This document shows, in pieces, positions 17,172 to 26,724 of a stretch of DNA of 64,000 nucleotides (its first letter is position 1; every line of letters begins with the position of its first letter). Source of the stretch: Chlorobiota bacterium (GTDB lineage: Bacteria > Bacteroidota > Bacteroidia > Bacteroidales > F082); contig JAUVKF010000002.1 of NCBI GenBank assembly GCA_030596395.1, forward strand, positions 62,001-126,000, read 5' to 3'. The notes below the pieces were generated by a model. The model searched no databases and was not told the origin of the DNA. It saw nothing but the letters and a program-made list of their open reading frames with translations. The translations under genes and the position numbers were made by a program.

Positions 17172-18329
17172 ATGAAAAAAAATAAAATTGCCTTAATAAC
17201 AGGAGTAACCGGACAAGATGGAGCTTACCTGGCCGATTTATTATTAAAAAAAGGATATATTGTCCATGGCCTGAAAAGAAGAAGTTCAATTTTTAATACA
17301 GGGAGAATAGATCATCTGTTTAATAAGAATAGAGATCAGGAAACTAAATTTTTTTATTCTTATGCAGACCTGACAGACTCAAGTAATTTGATAAGATTGA
17401 TTAAAAAAATCGAGCCAGATGAAATATATAATTTAGCAGCAATGAGTCATGTCAAAGTGAGTTTTGACACACCAGAGTATACGGCAAATGCTGATGGTAT
17501 TGGTACCTTGAGAATACTTGAAGCTGTACGTTTGCTTGGTATTGAAAATCAAACAAAAATTTATCAGGCATCTACATCTGAACTATTTGGAAAAGTACAG
17601 GAGATTCCCCAAACCGAAAAAACACCTTTTTATCCCCGTAGTCCATATGGAGTAGCTAAACTTTATGCATATTGGATTACCGTAAATTATCGTGAAGCAT
17701 ATGGCTTGCATGCCAGCAATGGAATATTATTCAACCATGAATCTCCTTTAAGGGGAGAAACTTTTGTTACTCGAAAAATTACCCGGGCTGTTGCAAACAT
17801 TGCTTTAGGATTTCAACAGTCTCTTTTCCTTGGAAACCTTGACGCAAAGCGCGATTGGGGCCATGCAAAAGATTATGTAAAATCAATGTACCTTATTCTT
17901 CAACAAGACGAACCAGATGATTATGTAATCGCAACTGGAATTACAACAGCAGTTAGGGACTTCATTCAAAAAGCATTCAATTACTTAGGAATAAATATCG
18001 AGTATAAAGGTTCTGGAACAGAAGAAGTTGGCTTAATGAGTGAAATTGATTTTTCAAGATTGGAAGAAATAATTGGGAAGAAAGTAAAATACTTAAAACC
18101 CGGTATGGAAATAATAAAAGTTGACCCATTTTATTACCGTCCAACAGAGGTTGATTTGCTGGTTGGTGATGCAACAAAAGCTAGAGAAGTTTTAGGATGG
18201 AAACCAAAATATAATCTTGATATGTTAGTAGAAGATATGGTAGCTAGTGATATTAAATTAATGAAGAAAGACGAATATCTGAAACAGGGAGGTTTTAGGA
18301 TTCAACCTCAAATAGAAGATATTTTATAA
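17172..18329 (+). CDS. gmd: GDP-mannose 4,6-dehydratase family protein (Gmd / heptose DmhA-like)
   Basis: 385 residues. The NADP motif [15 protein letters not shown] at residue 11, [10 protein letters not shown], the [10 protein letters not shown] catalytic Tyr/Lys block and [16 protein letters not shown] are diagnostic of the Gmd family. The product is a GDP-4-keto-6-deoxy sugar. No GDP-fucose synthase follows; an RmlC-like epimerase, a DegT aminotransferase and an acetyltransferase follow instead, pointing to a 4-amino sugar. Because the locus also makes GDP-D-glycero-D-manno-heptose, and some Gmd homologues (DmhA/WcbK) use GDP-heptose, the substrate may be the heptose. Family is certain; substrate is not. 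Confidence 0.85.
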   Translation: MKKNKIALITGVTGQDGAYLADLLLKKGYIVHGLKRRSSIFNTGRIDHLFNKNRDQETKFFYSYADLTDSSNLIRLIKKIEPDEIYNLAAMSHVKVSFDTPEYTANADGIGTLRILEAVRLLGIENQTKIYQASTSELFGKVQEIPQTEKTPFYPRSPYGVAKLYAYWITVNYREAYGLHASNGILFNHESPLRGETFVTRKITRAVANIALGFQQSLFLGNLDAKRDWGHAKDYVKSMYLILQQDEPDDYVIATGITTAVRDFIQKAFNYLGINIEYKGSGTEEVGLMSEIDFSRLEEIIGKKVKYLKPGMEIIKVDPFYYRPTEVDLLVGDATKAREVLGWKPKYNLDMLVEDMVASDIKLMKKDEYLKQGGFRIQPQIEDIL

Positions 18330-18340
18330 AGCTTTTAATT

Positions 18341-18868
18341 ATGTCGTATAAAGATTACATTATAGAAAAGTCTAAAATAGTTCCTGATGTATTAATAATC
18401 AAACCCTCTGTATTCTGGGATTTGAGAGGTAATATCTATAGTAGTTTTAACAGTGATTATTATAATGAAATCTTACCTAAACAGCTTGATTTTAAACACG
18501 ATAAATTTGCCGAGTCAAAAAATAATGTCTTGCGTGGGTTGCATGGAGACAACAAAACATGGAAATTGGTTTCATGTGTTTATGGAGAGATATTCGAAGT
18601 GGTAGTAGATATGCGGCCTAAATCACCTACTTATCTGAAATGGGATGCATTTGAACTTAAGGCTGATGATTACAGACAAGTGTTGATACCACCTAATTTT
18701 GTTAACGGGTATTATGTAAAATCAGATAAAGCAGTATTTCATTATAAGCTTGCATATGATGGAGATTATATAGATGCAGCAGAGCAAATGACATTTTTAT
18801 GGAATGATAAAAAAATTGGAATTAATTGGCCTTGTACAGACCCAATTTTGCAAGGAAGAGACAAATAG
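18341..18868 (+). CDS. RmlC-like nucleotide-sugar epimerase family protein (copy 2)
   Basis: 175 residues. The cupin epimerase signatures are NNVLRGLHGD (catalytic His), GEIFEVVVDMRPKSPTYLKW and IPPNFVNGYYV. It is diverged from the copy at 7771. In GDP-heptose modification systems, RmlC-like enzymes epimerise C3 and/or C5 of GDP-6-deoxy-4-keto-heptose after a Gmd-like step, and here the gmd-like gene is only 11 bp upstream. An aminotransferase follows. A role on the same GDP-4-keto intermediate is the simplest reading. Confidence 0.75.
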   Translation: MSYKDYIIEKSKIVPDVLIIKPSVFWDLRGNIYSSFNSDYYNEILPKQLDFKHDKFAESKNNVLRGLHGDNKTWKLVSCVYGEIFEVVVDMRPKSPTYLKWDAFELKADDYRQVLIPPNFVNGYYVKSDKAVFHYKLAYDGDYIDAAEQMTFLWNDKKIGINWPCTDPILQGRDK

Positions 18869-18882
18869 TGAAAAAAATAATA

Positions 18883-20061
18883 ATGAATAAAAAGAATAAA
18901 AATTTAGCCATTAATGGTGGTAAACCAGTAAGTAAGGATGCAATATTGATTCATAAGCCCTTTCTTGATGATGATGATTTAAATGGTGTAGCCGCTGTAG
19001 TTAAATCCACATTTGTATCTGGTGATGGCCCTGAGTGTCGTTTATTTGAAAAAGAACTAGCTGAATATCTTGGAGTTAAACATGTGCTTTTTGTTAATTC
19101 AGCTACATCGGCATTGGAATTGGCTTTTAGAGTAAAGAACTTCAAACCGGGGTCAGAAATTATTGTACCAAACTTCACTTATACCTCAACAGCATTAGGA
19201 GCGTTGTATAATAATTTGAAAATACGATTGGTTGATGTTTACCCTGATAATGGTAGCATAGATGTTAGCAAAATTGAAGAAGCCATTAATGAGAACACAG
19301 CTGCAATAGCACCAGTGGATTATGGCGGCATACCGGCCGATATGGACTCAATTAATGAATTAGCAAAAAAATATAAACTCTATGTTGTTCATGACACAGC
19401 GCAATCTATTGGTTCTACATATAAGGGTAAGAAAGTCGGTACAATTGCCGATGTTTCTACATTTAGCTTTCATGGAACTAAAAACCTCACAACAGGTGAA
19501 GGTGGAGCACTGGTTACAAATGATGATACTATTGCTGAACGGGTAAAAATACTAAGGGAAAAGGGAACAGATAAATTCTCTTTTCTAACTGATAATAAAA
19601 CGAGGGGATATTACGAGTATATTGATATTGGGATGTCATATGTTCAGTCTAATATTTTGGGAGCAATGGGCAGTTCTCAACTGAAAAAACTAGATTGGAT
19701 GAATGAACGCAGAAGAAAAATAGCAGATTTTTATATCAATGAATTGAAAAATATCTCTGGCATTAACCTCATGAGGATTACAGAGGGGGCCAGGCATAAT
19801 TGGCATTTGTTTGGAATCCTTATTCCGGAGAAGGAGAAATATTGGATAATGGATGCTTTGAGGGCCGAAGGGGTAATGGCCAATGTACATTATACACCAC
19901 TTCATCGAAACAGCTATTATGCTCATTTAGGAACTGATAATGACTTTCCAGGGTCAATGAAGTTTTTCAGTAGATTAATTCGTTTACCTATATATCCTTC
20001 CCTTACACAGAAAGAAAGAGAAAACGTAGTTAAGGCTGTTAATAAAGTATTTAATAATTAA
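18883..20061 (+). CDS. DegT/DnrJ/EryC1 sugar aminotransferase (GDP-perosamine-synthase-like)
   Basis: 392 residues from ATG 18883; GTG 18868, overlapping the previous stop, is an alternative start. The PLP lysine lies in STFSFHGTKNLTTGEGGALV (near residue 200), with VPNFTYTSTALGAL and VVHDTAQSIGS also typical. The family transfers an amino group from glutamate to a keto-sugar nucleotide. Placement directly after Gmd-like and RmlC-like genes suggests C4 amination of GDP-4-keto-6-deoxy sugar, as in perosamine synthesis. A hexapeptide acetyltransferase that could N-acylate the product follows after 3 bp. Confidence 0.8.
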   Translation: MNKKNKNLAINGGKPVSKDAILIHKPFLDDDDLNGVAAVVKSTFVSGDGPECRLFEKELAEYLGVKHVLFVNSATSALELAFRVKNFKPGSEIIVPNFTYTSTALGALYNNLKIRLVDVYPDNGSIDVSKIEEAINENTAAIAPVDYGGIPADMDSINELAKKYKLYVVHDTAQSIGSTYKGKKVGTIADVSTFSFHGTKNLTTGEGGALVTNDDTIAERVKILREKGTDKFSFLTDNKTRGYYEYIDIGMSYVQSNILGAMGSSQLKKLDWMNERRRKIADFYINELKNISGINLMRITEGARHNWHLFGILIPEKEKYWIMDALRAEGVMANVHYTPLHRNSYYAHLGTDNDFPGSMKFFSRLIRLPIYPSLTQKERENVVKAVNKVFNN

Positions 20062-20064
20062 TTT

Positions 20065-20637
20065 ATGTTCAAATTAGTTATTTGGTGGATTGAAGATTGC
20101 ATCTGGAATATTAAGTGCCGATACAATTATTGGTTACATGGGCCTTATGGTTTGGCAAAAGTTGTTGAGAAAATGCCATTTAGATATGTAATTAAATATT
20201 TAAAAAAATATGGAGCAACTATTGGAGAAAATTGCAATATTGAAAGAGGATTAATAATTCACAGACCTAATCTTAACAAACCATTTAAAAACTTAATATT
20301 AGGTAATAACATCTATGTTGGGCATAATTTATTAATTGATCTTTCGGCAGAATTTACTATGGAAAATAATACGGCTTTTGGAGCTAATTGTCAGGTTTGG
20401 ACACATACAGGTGATTATAAATATAATCTAAATGATAAGAAAGATTATCATGAAATTGTTAAACCTGTGGTAATTAAAGAAGGAACGGTTTGTTATTCAG
20501 GTGTCATTATTAGACAAGGCTGCATACTTGGTGAATTTTCTAGGATTGGTGCTGGTTCGGTTGTAATAAAAGATGTTAACCCTAGAACATTTGTGGCAGG
20601 TCTTCCTGCTAAAGAAATAAAAAAGAGAGAATTGTAA
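20065..20637 (+). CDS. Hexapeptide-repeat acetyltransferase (CatB/CysE-like left-handed beta helix)
   Basis: 190 residues. A helical N-terminus (WWIEDCIWNIKCRYNYW) is followed by hexapeptide turns (IGENCNIERGLII, LILGNNIYVGHNLLID, CYSGVIIRQGCILGEFSRIGAGSVV) and the usual FVAGLPAKEI end. The active-site His is likely in VWTHTGDY. It transfers an acyl group from acyl-CoA, probably to the amino group made by the preceding aminotransferase or to a hydroxyl. A degraded copy of the C-terminal end of a similar protein lies just downstream (to 20758). Confidence 0.75.
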   Translation: MFKLVIWWIEDCIWNIKCRYNYWLHGPYGLAKVVEKMPFRYVIKYLKKYGATIGENCNIERGLIIHRPNLNKPFKNLILGNNIYVGHNLLIDLSAEFTMENNTAFGANCQVWTHTGDYKYNLNDKKDYHEIVKPVVIKEGTVCYSGVIIRQGCILGEFSRIGAGSVVIKDVNPRTFVAGLPAKEIKKREL

Positions 20638-20662
20638 TTTAGAATTATCAATATAGTATTGA

Positions 20663-20758
20663 ATTTTAACTACAAATTTTGGCAATAAAAATGTAAAACT
20701 TTCAACTTTTGTTGCTGGATCTCCCGCTAAAGTAAGGCTTAAAAAGAACATGAGTTAA
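20663..20758 (+). pseudogene. C-terminal relic of a hexapeptide acetyltransferase
   Basis: An open stretch with no start encodes ...NVKLSTFVAGSPAKVRLKKNMS before a TAA. FVAGSPAK is the conserved end of hexapeptide acyltransferases and parallels FVAGLPAK in the intact gene just upstream. It looks like the remaining tail of a second, deleted acetyltransferase gene. Confidence 0.55.
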
Positions 20759-20851
20759 AGCGGAATATTTGCACTAAAAGAAAAAAACCAATTAATGTTC
20801 TTTCATGTGCATTTATGCAAATAAATAGAAATAACTATTAAATACAATATT

Positions 20852-21781
20852 GTGAACAGTATTATTGTAAGAATAACTAATGGTCTGGGAAACCAGATGT
20901 TTCAATATGCTTTAGGTCGAAAACTTTCTCTAATAAATGATTGTCCATTAAAACTCGATTTTTCAGAATATGATAACGACAACAACAGAAATCATGAAGG
21001 AATTGAACTTAATCTTTATAGATTTAATATTAACGGTGAAATTGCCGCAATCAGCGAAATAAATGGACTCATACCCGAAAAGAAAAGAATTGAAAACAAA
21101 ATAATCAGATCATTAACCAACAGGTATAAAAAACAAGTAGGTAAATATACCTTCCATAAGAAGAATTATATTGAAGACAAATGGAAGGGGAATTTAAATA
21201 TTTTAAAAGCAAAGCCCCCTCTATATCTTAACGGCGGTTGGTTTCACTACAATTATTTTCAAGACATCAGGGATGTTTTAGTGAAAGACCTGACATTAAA
21301 AGATGAATTAAAAAATAATTATTTTTCCGAAATATTGAGCGCAATAAAAGAATCAGAAAATTCTATCGGCATTCATTTTCGAAGAAAATATGCGCTTTAT
21401 CCGAATACGAAACGTGTTTTTGGAGTATTGGATCTTGACTATTATTATAGAGGAATTGAATATTTAAACCAGCAATTTGGGAACTTAGAATTATTTGTAT
21501 TTGCAGATGATATAAAGTGGGTAAAAGAAAACTTTAAACCCAACCAAAAAATGACAATCATTGAACGCTCTGAATATTTGACAGATTCACATGATTGGGA
21601 ATTGTTAAAAAATTGTAAGCATCAAATCATTTCAAACAGTACATTCAGTTGGTGGGCCGCATATTTAAATTCAAATATTAATAAAAATGTACTCTTTCCA
21701 AGAATTTGGTATAAAGATCCAAAACGTCAAAAACGCCACGAAAAAAGAAAACCCATTTCAACCAACTGGATTAAAATCTGA
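20852..21781 (+). CDS. Family 11 glycosyltransferase (alpha-1,2-fucosyltransferase-like)
   Basis: 309 residues from a GTG start. The N-terminal IVRITNGLGNQMFQYALGRK and the C-terminal ISNSTFSWWAAYLN are GT11 hallmarks. The central HxRRxDY motif, involved in GDP-fucose binding, is altered to SIGIHFRRKYALY: both Arg remain but Asp is missing. Donor use may therefore differ; GDP-sugars are abundant here (GDP-heptose, GDP-4-keto sugars) but no GDP-fucose synthase is seen. The product would be an alpha-linked side or backbone sugar. The gene lies alone between two gaps. Confidence 0.8.
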   Translation: MNSIIVRITNGLGNQMFQYALGRKLSLINDCPLKLDFSEYDNDNNRNHEGIELNLYRFNINGEIAAISEINGLIPEKKRIENKIIRSLTNRYKKQVGKYTFHKKNYIEDKWKGNLNILKAKPPLYLNGGWFHYNYFQDIRDVLVKDLTLKDELKNNYFSEILSAIKESENSIGIHFRRKYALYPNTKRVFGVLDLDYYYRGIEYLNQQFGNLELFVFADDIKWVKENFKPNQKMTIIERSEYLTDSHDWELLKNCKHQIISNSTFSWWAAYLNSNINKNVLFPRIWYKDPKRQKRHEKRKPISTNWIKI

Positions 21782-21879
21782 TTAGCACAGAATTGGTTAG
21801 TTTAAGTTATTGAATTCGAACAGTTTTTTCGAGAACTCTAATTCAAATTTTTTAAGAACTCAACTCAAAAGGTTTATTC

Positions 21880-23256
21880 TTGGTCAAAAAAATTAATAAG
21901 TTCAATATTTTATATTTCAGAAACTTTTTCGTTAAAGGAAATCAACGGACTTTAAGAGCGAAAAAGAACATTCTGGTTTCTTTTATTTCAAAGGTCGCAT
22001 CAATTCTGATCAGCTTTCTAATTGTTCCATTAACTTTAGGTTATGTTGGAAAGGTAGAATATGGTATTTGGATGACGATATCTTCCATAATACACTGGTT
22101 TGCATTTTTTGATATAGGACTGGGAAACGGACTAAGAAACAAACTTGCGGAAGCATTAGCAAAGGGTGAAAAAGAAACGGCAAGGATTTATATAAGTTCC
22201 ACATTTGCCCTTATCGCCAGTATCGCCTCCCTCATGTTTATTGGGTTTTTTATTGCAGCAAATTTCATTTCATGGAATTCAGCATTAAATACTGATGTAG
22301 TTCCAAATAATGAATTGTTTAATATTGTAGTAACGGTATTTTTCTTTTTTTGCATTGGTTTTGTAATGAAGATTCTTTCATCGATATTACAGGCCATGCA
22401 GAAATATGCCATCAATAATATACTTGCAGTGATTGCTCAGTTGCTTGGACTTATTGCAATCTTTATTCTAGTAAAAACAACCAATGGATCTTTATTTTAT
22501 TTATGTCTTGTATATGGAAGTAAGTCAGCAATTGTTTTTTTATTAGCAAGTTTTTTTCTATTTTCTAGTTCATTAAAAGATCTTCGTCCTAGAATTAGAT
22601 ACATCAACATAAAGAAAGCAATACCATTAATGAATCTTGGAATTTGGTTTTTTATCAATCAAATTTTATATTTAATTACGACTCAAATATCAGTTATTTT
22701 GGTTGTTCAGTTTTTTGGTCCAGAGGAGGTGACAATTTTTAATCTTGCCAAAAGATATATGTCAATAGCCCCAATGCTATATGTTATGGTTTTAACACCC
22801 TTTCTCTCAGCATTTACAGAAGCCTATACAAAAAAAGAATACGGATGGATAAAATCTACAATTAGACAAATTAATTATATCTGGATAATTTCCTCGATCG
22901 GTATACTTGTGTTAATGTTTAGTTATAAATTATTCTTTTTATTTTGGGTGGGAGATGAAATTATTGTTCCTACATTACTGATTATTACACTTGGGGTATC
23001 AAGTATATTAGGAACATGGTCATCAACATTTACTTTGTTTTTAAATGGAATAGGTAAAATCAAACTTCAATTTTATGTAGGTATTATTTGGGCAACCTTG
23101 TATATTCCATTAACCTACTTCTTTTACAAATTAAATTTTGGATTATCAAGTTTAGTCATTCCCCAAATTATTTATGCTGTTGTTGGTGCGTTTATTTTTA
23201 CAATTCAATATAAAAAAGTTATTGGCAAAACCGCTACCGGTGTATGGATAAAATAG
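21880..23256 (+). CDS. wzx: Polysaccharide flippase 1 (Wzx, MOP superfamily)
   Basis: 458 residues from a TTG start, with about 12-14 hydrophobic segments. The N-terminal pattern (KKNILVSFISKVASILISFL, LGYVGKVEYGIWMTISSI, GLGNGLRNKLAEALAKG) is typical of polysaccharide-biosynthesis flippases. It would flip the undecaprenyl-linked repeat unit to the periplasmic face for the Wzy polymerase encoded at 25474. A second flippase is at 53376. Family is clear; the unit flipped is not. Confidence 0.85.
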   Translation: MVKKINKFNILYFRNFFVKGNQRTLRAKKNILVSFISKVASILISFLIVPLTLGYVGKVEYGIWMTISSIIHWFAFFDIGLGNGLRNKLAEALAKGEKETARIYISSTFALIASIASLMFIGFFIAANFISWNSALNTDVVPNNELFNIVVTVFFFFCIGFVMKILSSILQAMQKYAINNILAVIAQLLGLIAIFILVKTTNGSLFYLCLVYGSKSAIVFLLASFFLFSSSLKDLRPRIRYINIKKAIPLMNLGIWFFINQILYLITTQISVILVVQFFGPEEVTIFNLAKRYMSIAPMLYVMVLTPFLSAFTEAYTKKEYGWIKSTIRQINYIWIISSIGILVLMFSYKLFFLFWVGDEIIVPTLLIITLGVSSILGTWSSTFTLFLNGIGKIKLQFYVGIIWATLYIPLTYFFYKLNFGLSSLVIPQIIYAVVGAFIFTIQYKKVIGKTATGVWIK

Positions 23257-23354
23257 ATGACGAGTTTGTTCAACGCTTACAAAATCACATATTGTCGAAT
23301 CTAGTTTAAAAGACAAAAATTTAATTAGATAAACTACACATAATATAGTTAATC

Positions 23355-24485
23355 ATGAAGAGATTAAATAAAATTGTAAATGTTACGCAACCTTCATTAC
23401 CTGATTTGGATGAATTTATTATATATCTGCGGGAAATCTGGAACAGCAAACAATTAACAAACAATGGCAGCTTTCACCAGGAATTTGAAAAACAGCTGGC
23501 TGATTTCCTGGGAGTAAAATACATTTCACTATTTGCAAATGGTACCCTTGCACTAATTTCAGCTTTGCAGGTATTAAGAATTTCAGGAGAAGTAATAACA
23601 ACACCTTATTCATTTGTTGCCACAACACATTCGCTTTGGTGGAACGGAATCAAGCCTGTTTTTGTTGATATTGATCCGGAGAGTAAAAACTTAGATCCGT
23701 TAAAGATAGAAGCTGCCATAACTCCAAGAACAACTGCTATCCTACCAGTTCATGTTTATGGTAATCCATGTGCTGTTGATGAGATACAGAAAATCGGAGA
23801 TATCTATGGCATAAAAGTAATCTATGATGCCGCTCATGCATTCGGGGTAACCCTTAACGGTGATTCGTTGCTTAACTTCGGAGATTTGTCCATATTGAGT
23901 TTTCATGCAACTAAAACGTTCAACACTATTGAAGGTGGAGCAATAGTGTGTCATGATGAAAACACTAAGAAAAGGATAGATTTCTTAAAGAATTTTGGTT
24001 TTGCTGATGAAGTAACAGTTGTGGCTCCGGGAATTAATGCCAAAATGAATGAGATTCAGGCCGCATACGGTTTGTTACAAATGAATTCTTTCAGAAACCA
24101 AGTAATAAAAAGAAAAGAAATAGCAAATATTTATCGAAGCTTATTGCAAGATGTTAAAGGAATTTCATATCATGAAGATATTAAAAACGTAAAACACAAT
24201 TATTCATATTTTCCAATTTTTATTGATGAAGATGAGTTCGGAATATCACGTGATGAATTATATTTCAAATTGAGGGAAAAAAATATTTACGGAAGAAGGT
24301 ACTTTTATCCCTTGATAAGTGAATTCCCTGCATACAGAGGATTAGCATCAGCCGATTCTGAAAAACTACCAATCGCAGAGCGCGTAGCCAAACAAGTAAT
24401 TTGTTTGCCAATTTATCCAGAATTAACTTTGCAGACTGTCGAAACTATAGTGAACCACCTAAAGGGATTATCGTTGTCATTCTGA
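23355..24485 (+). CDS. DegT/DnrJ/EryC1 sugar aminotransferase 2
   Basis: 376 residues. The PLP lysine lies in LSFHATKTFNTIEGGAIV (near residue 187), with TTPYSFVATTHSLWW, PVHVYGNP and IYDAAHAFGV also conserved. This subgroup resembles VioA/FdtB-type aminotransferases that act on keto-sugar nucleotides. Its partner dehydratase is not adjacent; the Gmd-like enzyme or an enzyme encoded elsewhere could supply the substrate. It lies between wzx and a GT2 in the Wzx/Wzy core. Confidence 0.8.
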   Translation: MKRLNKIVNVTQPSLPDLDEFIIYLREIWNSKQLTNNGSFHQEFEKQLADFLGVKYISLFANGTLALISALQVLRISGEVITTPYSFVATTHSLWWNGIKPVFVDIDPESKNLDPLKIEAAITPRTTAILPVHVYGNPCAVDEIQKIGDIYGIKVIYDAAHAFGVTLNGDSLLNFGDLSILSFHATKTFNTIEGGAIVCHDENTKKRIDFLKNFGFADEVTVVAPGINAKMNEIQAAYGLLQMNSFRNQVIKRKEIANIYRSLLQDVKGISYHEDIKNVKHNYSYFPIFIDEDEFGISRDELYFKLREKNIYGRRYFYPLISEFPAYRGLASADSEKLPIAERVAKQVICLPIYPELTLQTVETIVNHLKGLSLSF

Positions 24486-24585
24486 CCAAAAGTAAAGTGA
24501 TTAAAATACTACCTAAGATTAGCTTTGAATTTATAAATCACCAAATACATAAATCGATATTTTTTATCGTATAATAAACTAATAT

Positions 24586-25458
24586 ATGACTAATACTAAT
24601 TCACCATTAGTAAGTGTTATCTCACTTGTATACAACCATGAAGCCTTCATTGAAAAGGCGATCGAAAGTTGGCTAATGCAAAAAACAAAATTTGATTTTG
24701 AGATAATAATTGGTGAGGATAATTCCACCGATGGTACCCGGAAAAAAGTGTTTGATTATGCTAAAAAACACCCTGATATAATCCGGGTAATTACCTCTGA
24801 TTCAAATGTAGGTATGCGTGAAAATTCAGTTAGGGCAAAAAAAGCTTCCAGGGGAAAATACATCGCGCTTTGCGAAGGCGATGATTACTGGATTGACCCG
24901 TTGAAATTGCAGAAACAGGTTGATTTCATGGAAGCAAATCCAGATTTTTCATTATGTTTTCACGATGCTATTGTATTAATGGATAATAAGTCAAGGCAGC
25001 CAAATTATTTCTGCACTAAAGACCAAAAAGAAATAACTACAACAGAAGACGTTATAAAAGGATGGTACATTCCAACAGCCAGCATGCTAATGAAAAGAGA
25101 CCATATAATAGAATCACCAGAATGGTTTAAAAATGTTTACAATGGTGATTGGGCAACACAGTTAATTCTTTCTACTAAAGGCAAAATCAAATATATTGAT
25201 GATTTAATGTCAGTTTATCGTAAAAATGAGGGAGGGTTATCTGGAGGCATTGGAAAAAATCACAAGTACGTTGGAATGAAGAAAATAGAATTGCTATTAA
25301 ATTTTAATGAATATACGGATAAAAAGTTTGACCGCTTAATAAAAAACAGGATAATTGAGATCGAAAAAAACATTAAAGACTACAAAGACAGAAAAAAAAG
25401 CAAACTTATGTTTTGGATAATGCACCCAAAAAGATTCATTAAAAAGCATATTTCATAA
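24586..25458 (+). CDS. Family 2 glycosyltransferase
   Basis: 290 residues. VSVISLVYNHEAFIEKAIESW, IIGEDNSTDGTR and the DxD-like CEGDDYWIDP (near residue 98) are characteristic of GT2 enzymes of the 'YNHE...GEDNSTDGT' type. The C-terminal part is basic (KSKLMFWIMHPKRFIKKH), which suits peripheral membrane binding. It lies 16 bp before the wzy gene and probably adds a sugar to the repeat unit. Confidence 0.8.
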   Translation: MTNTNSPLVSVISLVYNHEAFIEKAIESWLMQKTKFDFEIIIGEDNSTDGTRKKVFDYAKKHPDIIRVITSDSNVGMRENSVRAKKASRGKYIALCEGDDYWIDPLKLQKQVDFMEANPDFSLCFHDAIVLMDNKSRQPNYFCTKDQKEITTTEDVIKGWYIPTASMLMKRDHIIESPEWFKNVYNGDWATQLILSTKGKIKYIDDLMSVYRKNEGGLSGGIGKNHKYVGMKKIELLLNFNEYTDKKFDRLIKNRIIEIEKNIKDYKDRKKSKLMFWIMHPKRFIKKHIS

Positions 25459-25473
25459 TCTAAACCTAAAGTA

Positions 25474-26724
25474 TTGAAACTACAAATAAAGCATAGTAAT
25501 GTCAGGGAATGGGTAAATTACATTGTAACTTACTTTCTAATCGCTTTTTCAGGGATACCCTTTTTCGATACCAATAAAAATGTTCGTGCACTTTTTTTTC
25601 TGGTAATAGCGGCGCTGTTTTTCTATTACAAAAAGAAATTTGATAAAAGGATTCTTTTCATTATCGTAATTGTAGCGGCTTTGGCATTTACGCAATTGTT
25701 TATTTGGGGAGGAGCCTTATTTACCATTGCAACACTAATTGCTTTTTTAGTATTAACACCATATTTTGGAATTAAAATATCAGGGCCACAATTTATGAAA
25801 TATTATAGGGATATTATGTATGTGAGCGCAATAATAGCAATTGGGTTTTGGCTTGTTACAAATTTTGTTCCCGGGTTTCATAATATTACCTATACTATTG
25901 CTGGAAAATTAATGCCCTATACAACATACTCAATTCAGGAATCATTAATTGTTTACACTTTTGAGGATCAACAGGTATATGGTTTTTATCGAAACCCTGG
26001 TCCATTCCACGAGCCGGGTGCATATTCTGTATTTCTGATGCTCGCCATTATTTCTGAGATTTATACTTCGAAAAAGCTAAGCACCCGACGAAACCTTGTG
26101 TTTTTTGCCAATTTAGTAACAACATTTTCAACGGCAGGATTTCTTGGGGCTTTTGTTATTTTTGGTTTCTATGTTTTTACATCAAAGCGTATGACCATGC
26201 TGACAAAATATGCTGTATCGTTTACTATGCTGGGTCTTATAGTGGTTATGTTTACTCAATTAGATTTTTTAGGCGATAAACTAAAATCACAATTTGAAGA
26301 GCAATCGAAAAAAAGTTTACACGAAGGAACCTCGGGTAGATTTTTAGGAGCAAGAAAAGCCATGGTTTCACTATCAAGAAACCCGTTATCAGGTCGTGGT
26401 TTGATTTCTGCTGCAAAGGCAGATATATATTCAGAAGAAGCAGCAGGATATGGATGGATCACATGGATATCTCGGCTTGGTATTATTTTTGGACCTATAT
26501 ACATGTTCTTTTTATACAAAACATTTAGGAATTATTCTTTGGCAAATTTGGGCGATGGCCTTTTCGGGCTATTTGCCTTTATGGCGATGCTTGCCACATT
26601 GGCAGGCCAAAAACACACTAGTACACTTGTGTTTTTTAGTATTTTTTTGATGACCATTATTTATCCATTTGAAAATTATTACAACGAATATTATTTAAAA
26701 AATAAAACAGATGTTCACAAATAA
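25474..26724 (+). CDS. wzy: O-antigen/EPS polymerase 1 (Wzy-like)
   Basis: 416 residues from a TTG start, with about ten hydrophobic segments. A large external loop carries RNPGPFHEPGAYSVF, and a later NPLSGRGLI is the kind of Arg-containing loop seen in Wzy/WaaL proteins. Wzy joins flipped repeat units in the periplasm. Sequence conservation is low in this family, so the call rests on topology, loop motifs and position among wzx and GT genes. It overlaps fnlA by 14 bp. Confidence 0.7.
   Translation: MKLQIKHSNVREWVNYIVTYFLIAFSGIPFFDTNKNVRALFFLVIAALFFYYKKKFDKRILFIIVIVAALAFTQLFIWGGALFTIATLIAFLVLTPYFGIKISGPQFMKYYRDIMYVSAIIAIGFWLVTNFVPGFHNITYTIAGKLMPYTTYSIQESLIVYTFEDQQVYGFYRNPGPFHEPGAYSVFLMLAIISEIYTSKKLSTRRNLVFFANLVTTFSTAGFLGAFVIFGFYVFTSKRMTMLTKYAVSFTMLGLIVVMFTQLDFLGDKLKSQFEEQSKKSLHEGTSGRFLGARKAMVSLSRNPLSGRGLISAAKADIYSEEAAGYGWITWISRLGIIFGPIYMFFLYKTFRNYSLANLGDGLFGLFAFMAMLATLAGQKHTSTLVFFSIFLMTIIYPFENYYNEYYLKNKTDVHK

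Noticed and set aside
17172-18329. GDP-L-fucose synthesis from gmd
   Set aside because: No GDP-fucose synthase (fcl/wcaG) follows; epimerase and aminotransferase genes suggest a different product.
21813-21862. Imperfect direct repeat (ATTC-AA...TTTTTT...GAACTC twice) before wzx 1
   Set aside because: Two short AT-rich units only, with mismatches and a spacing change; chance or local slippage is sufficient.
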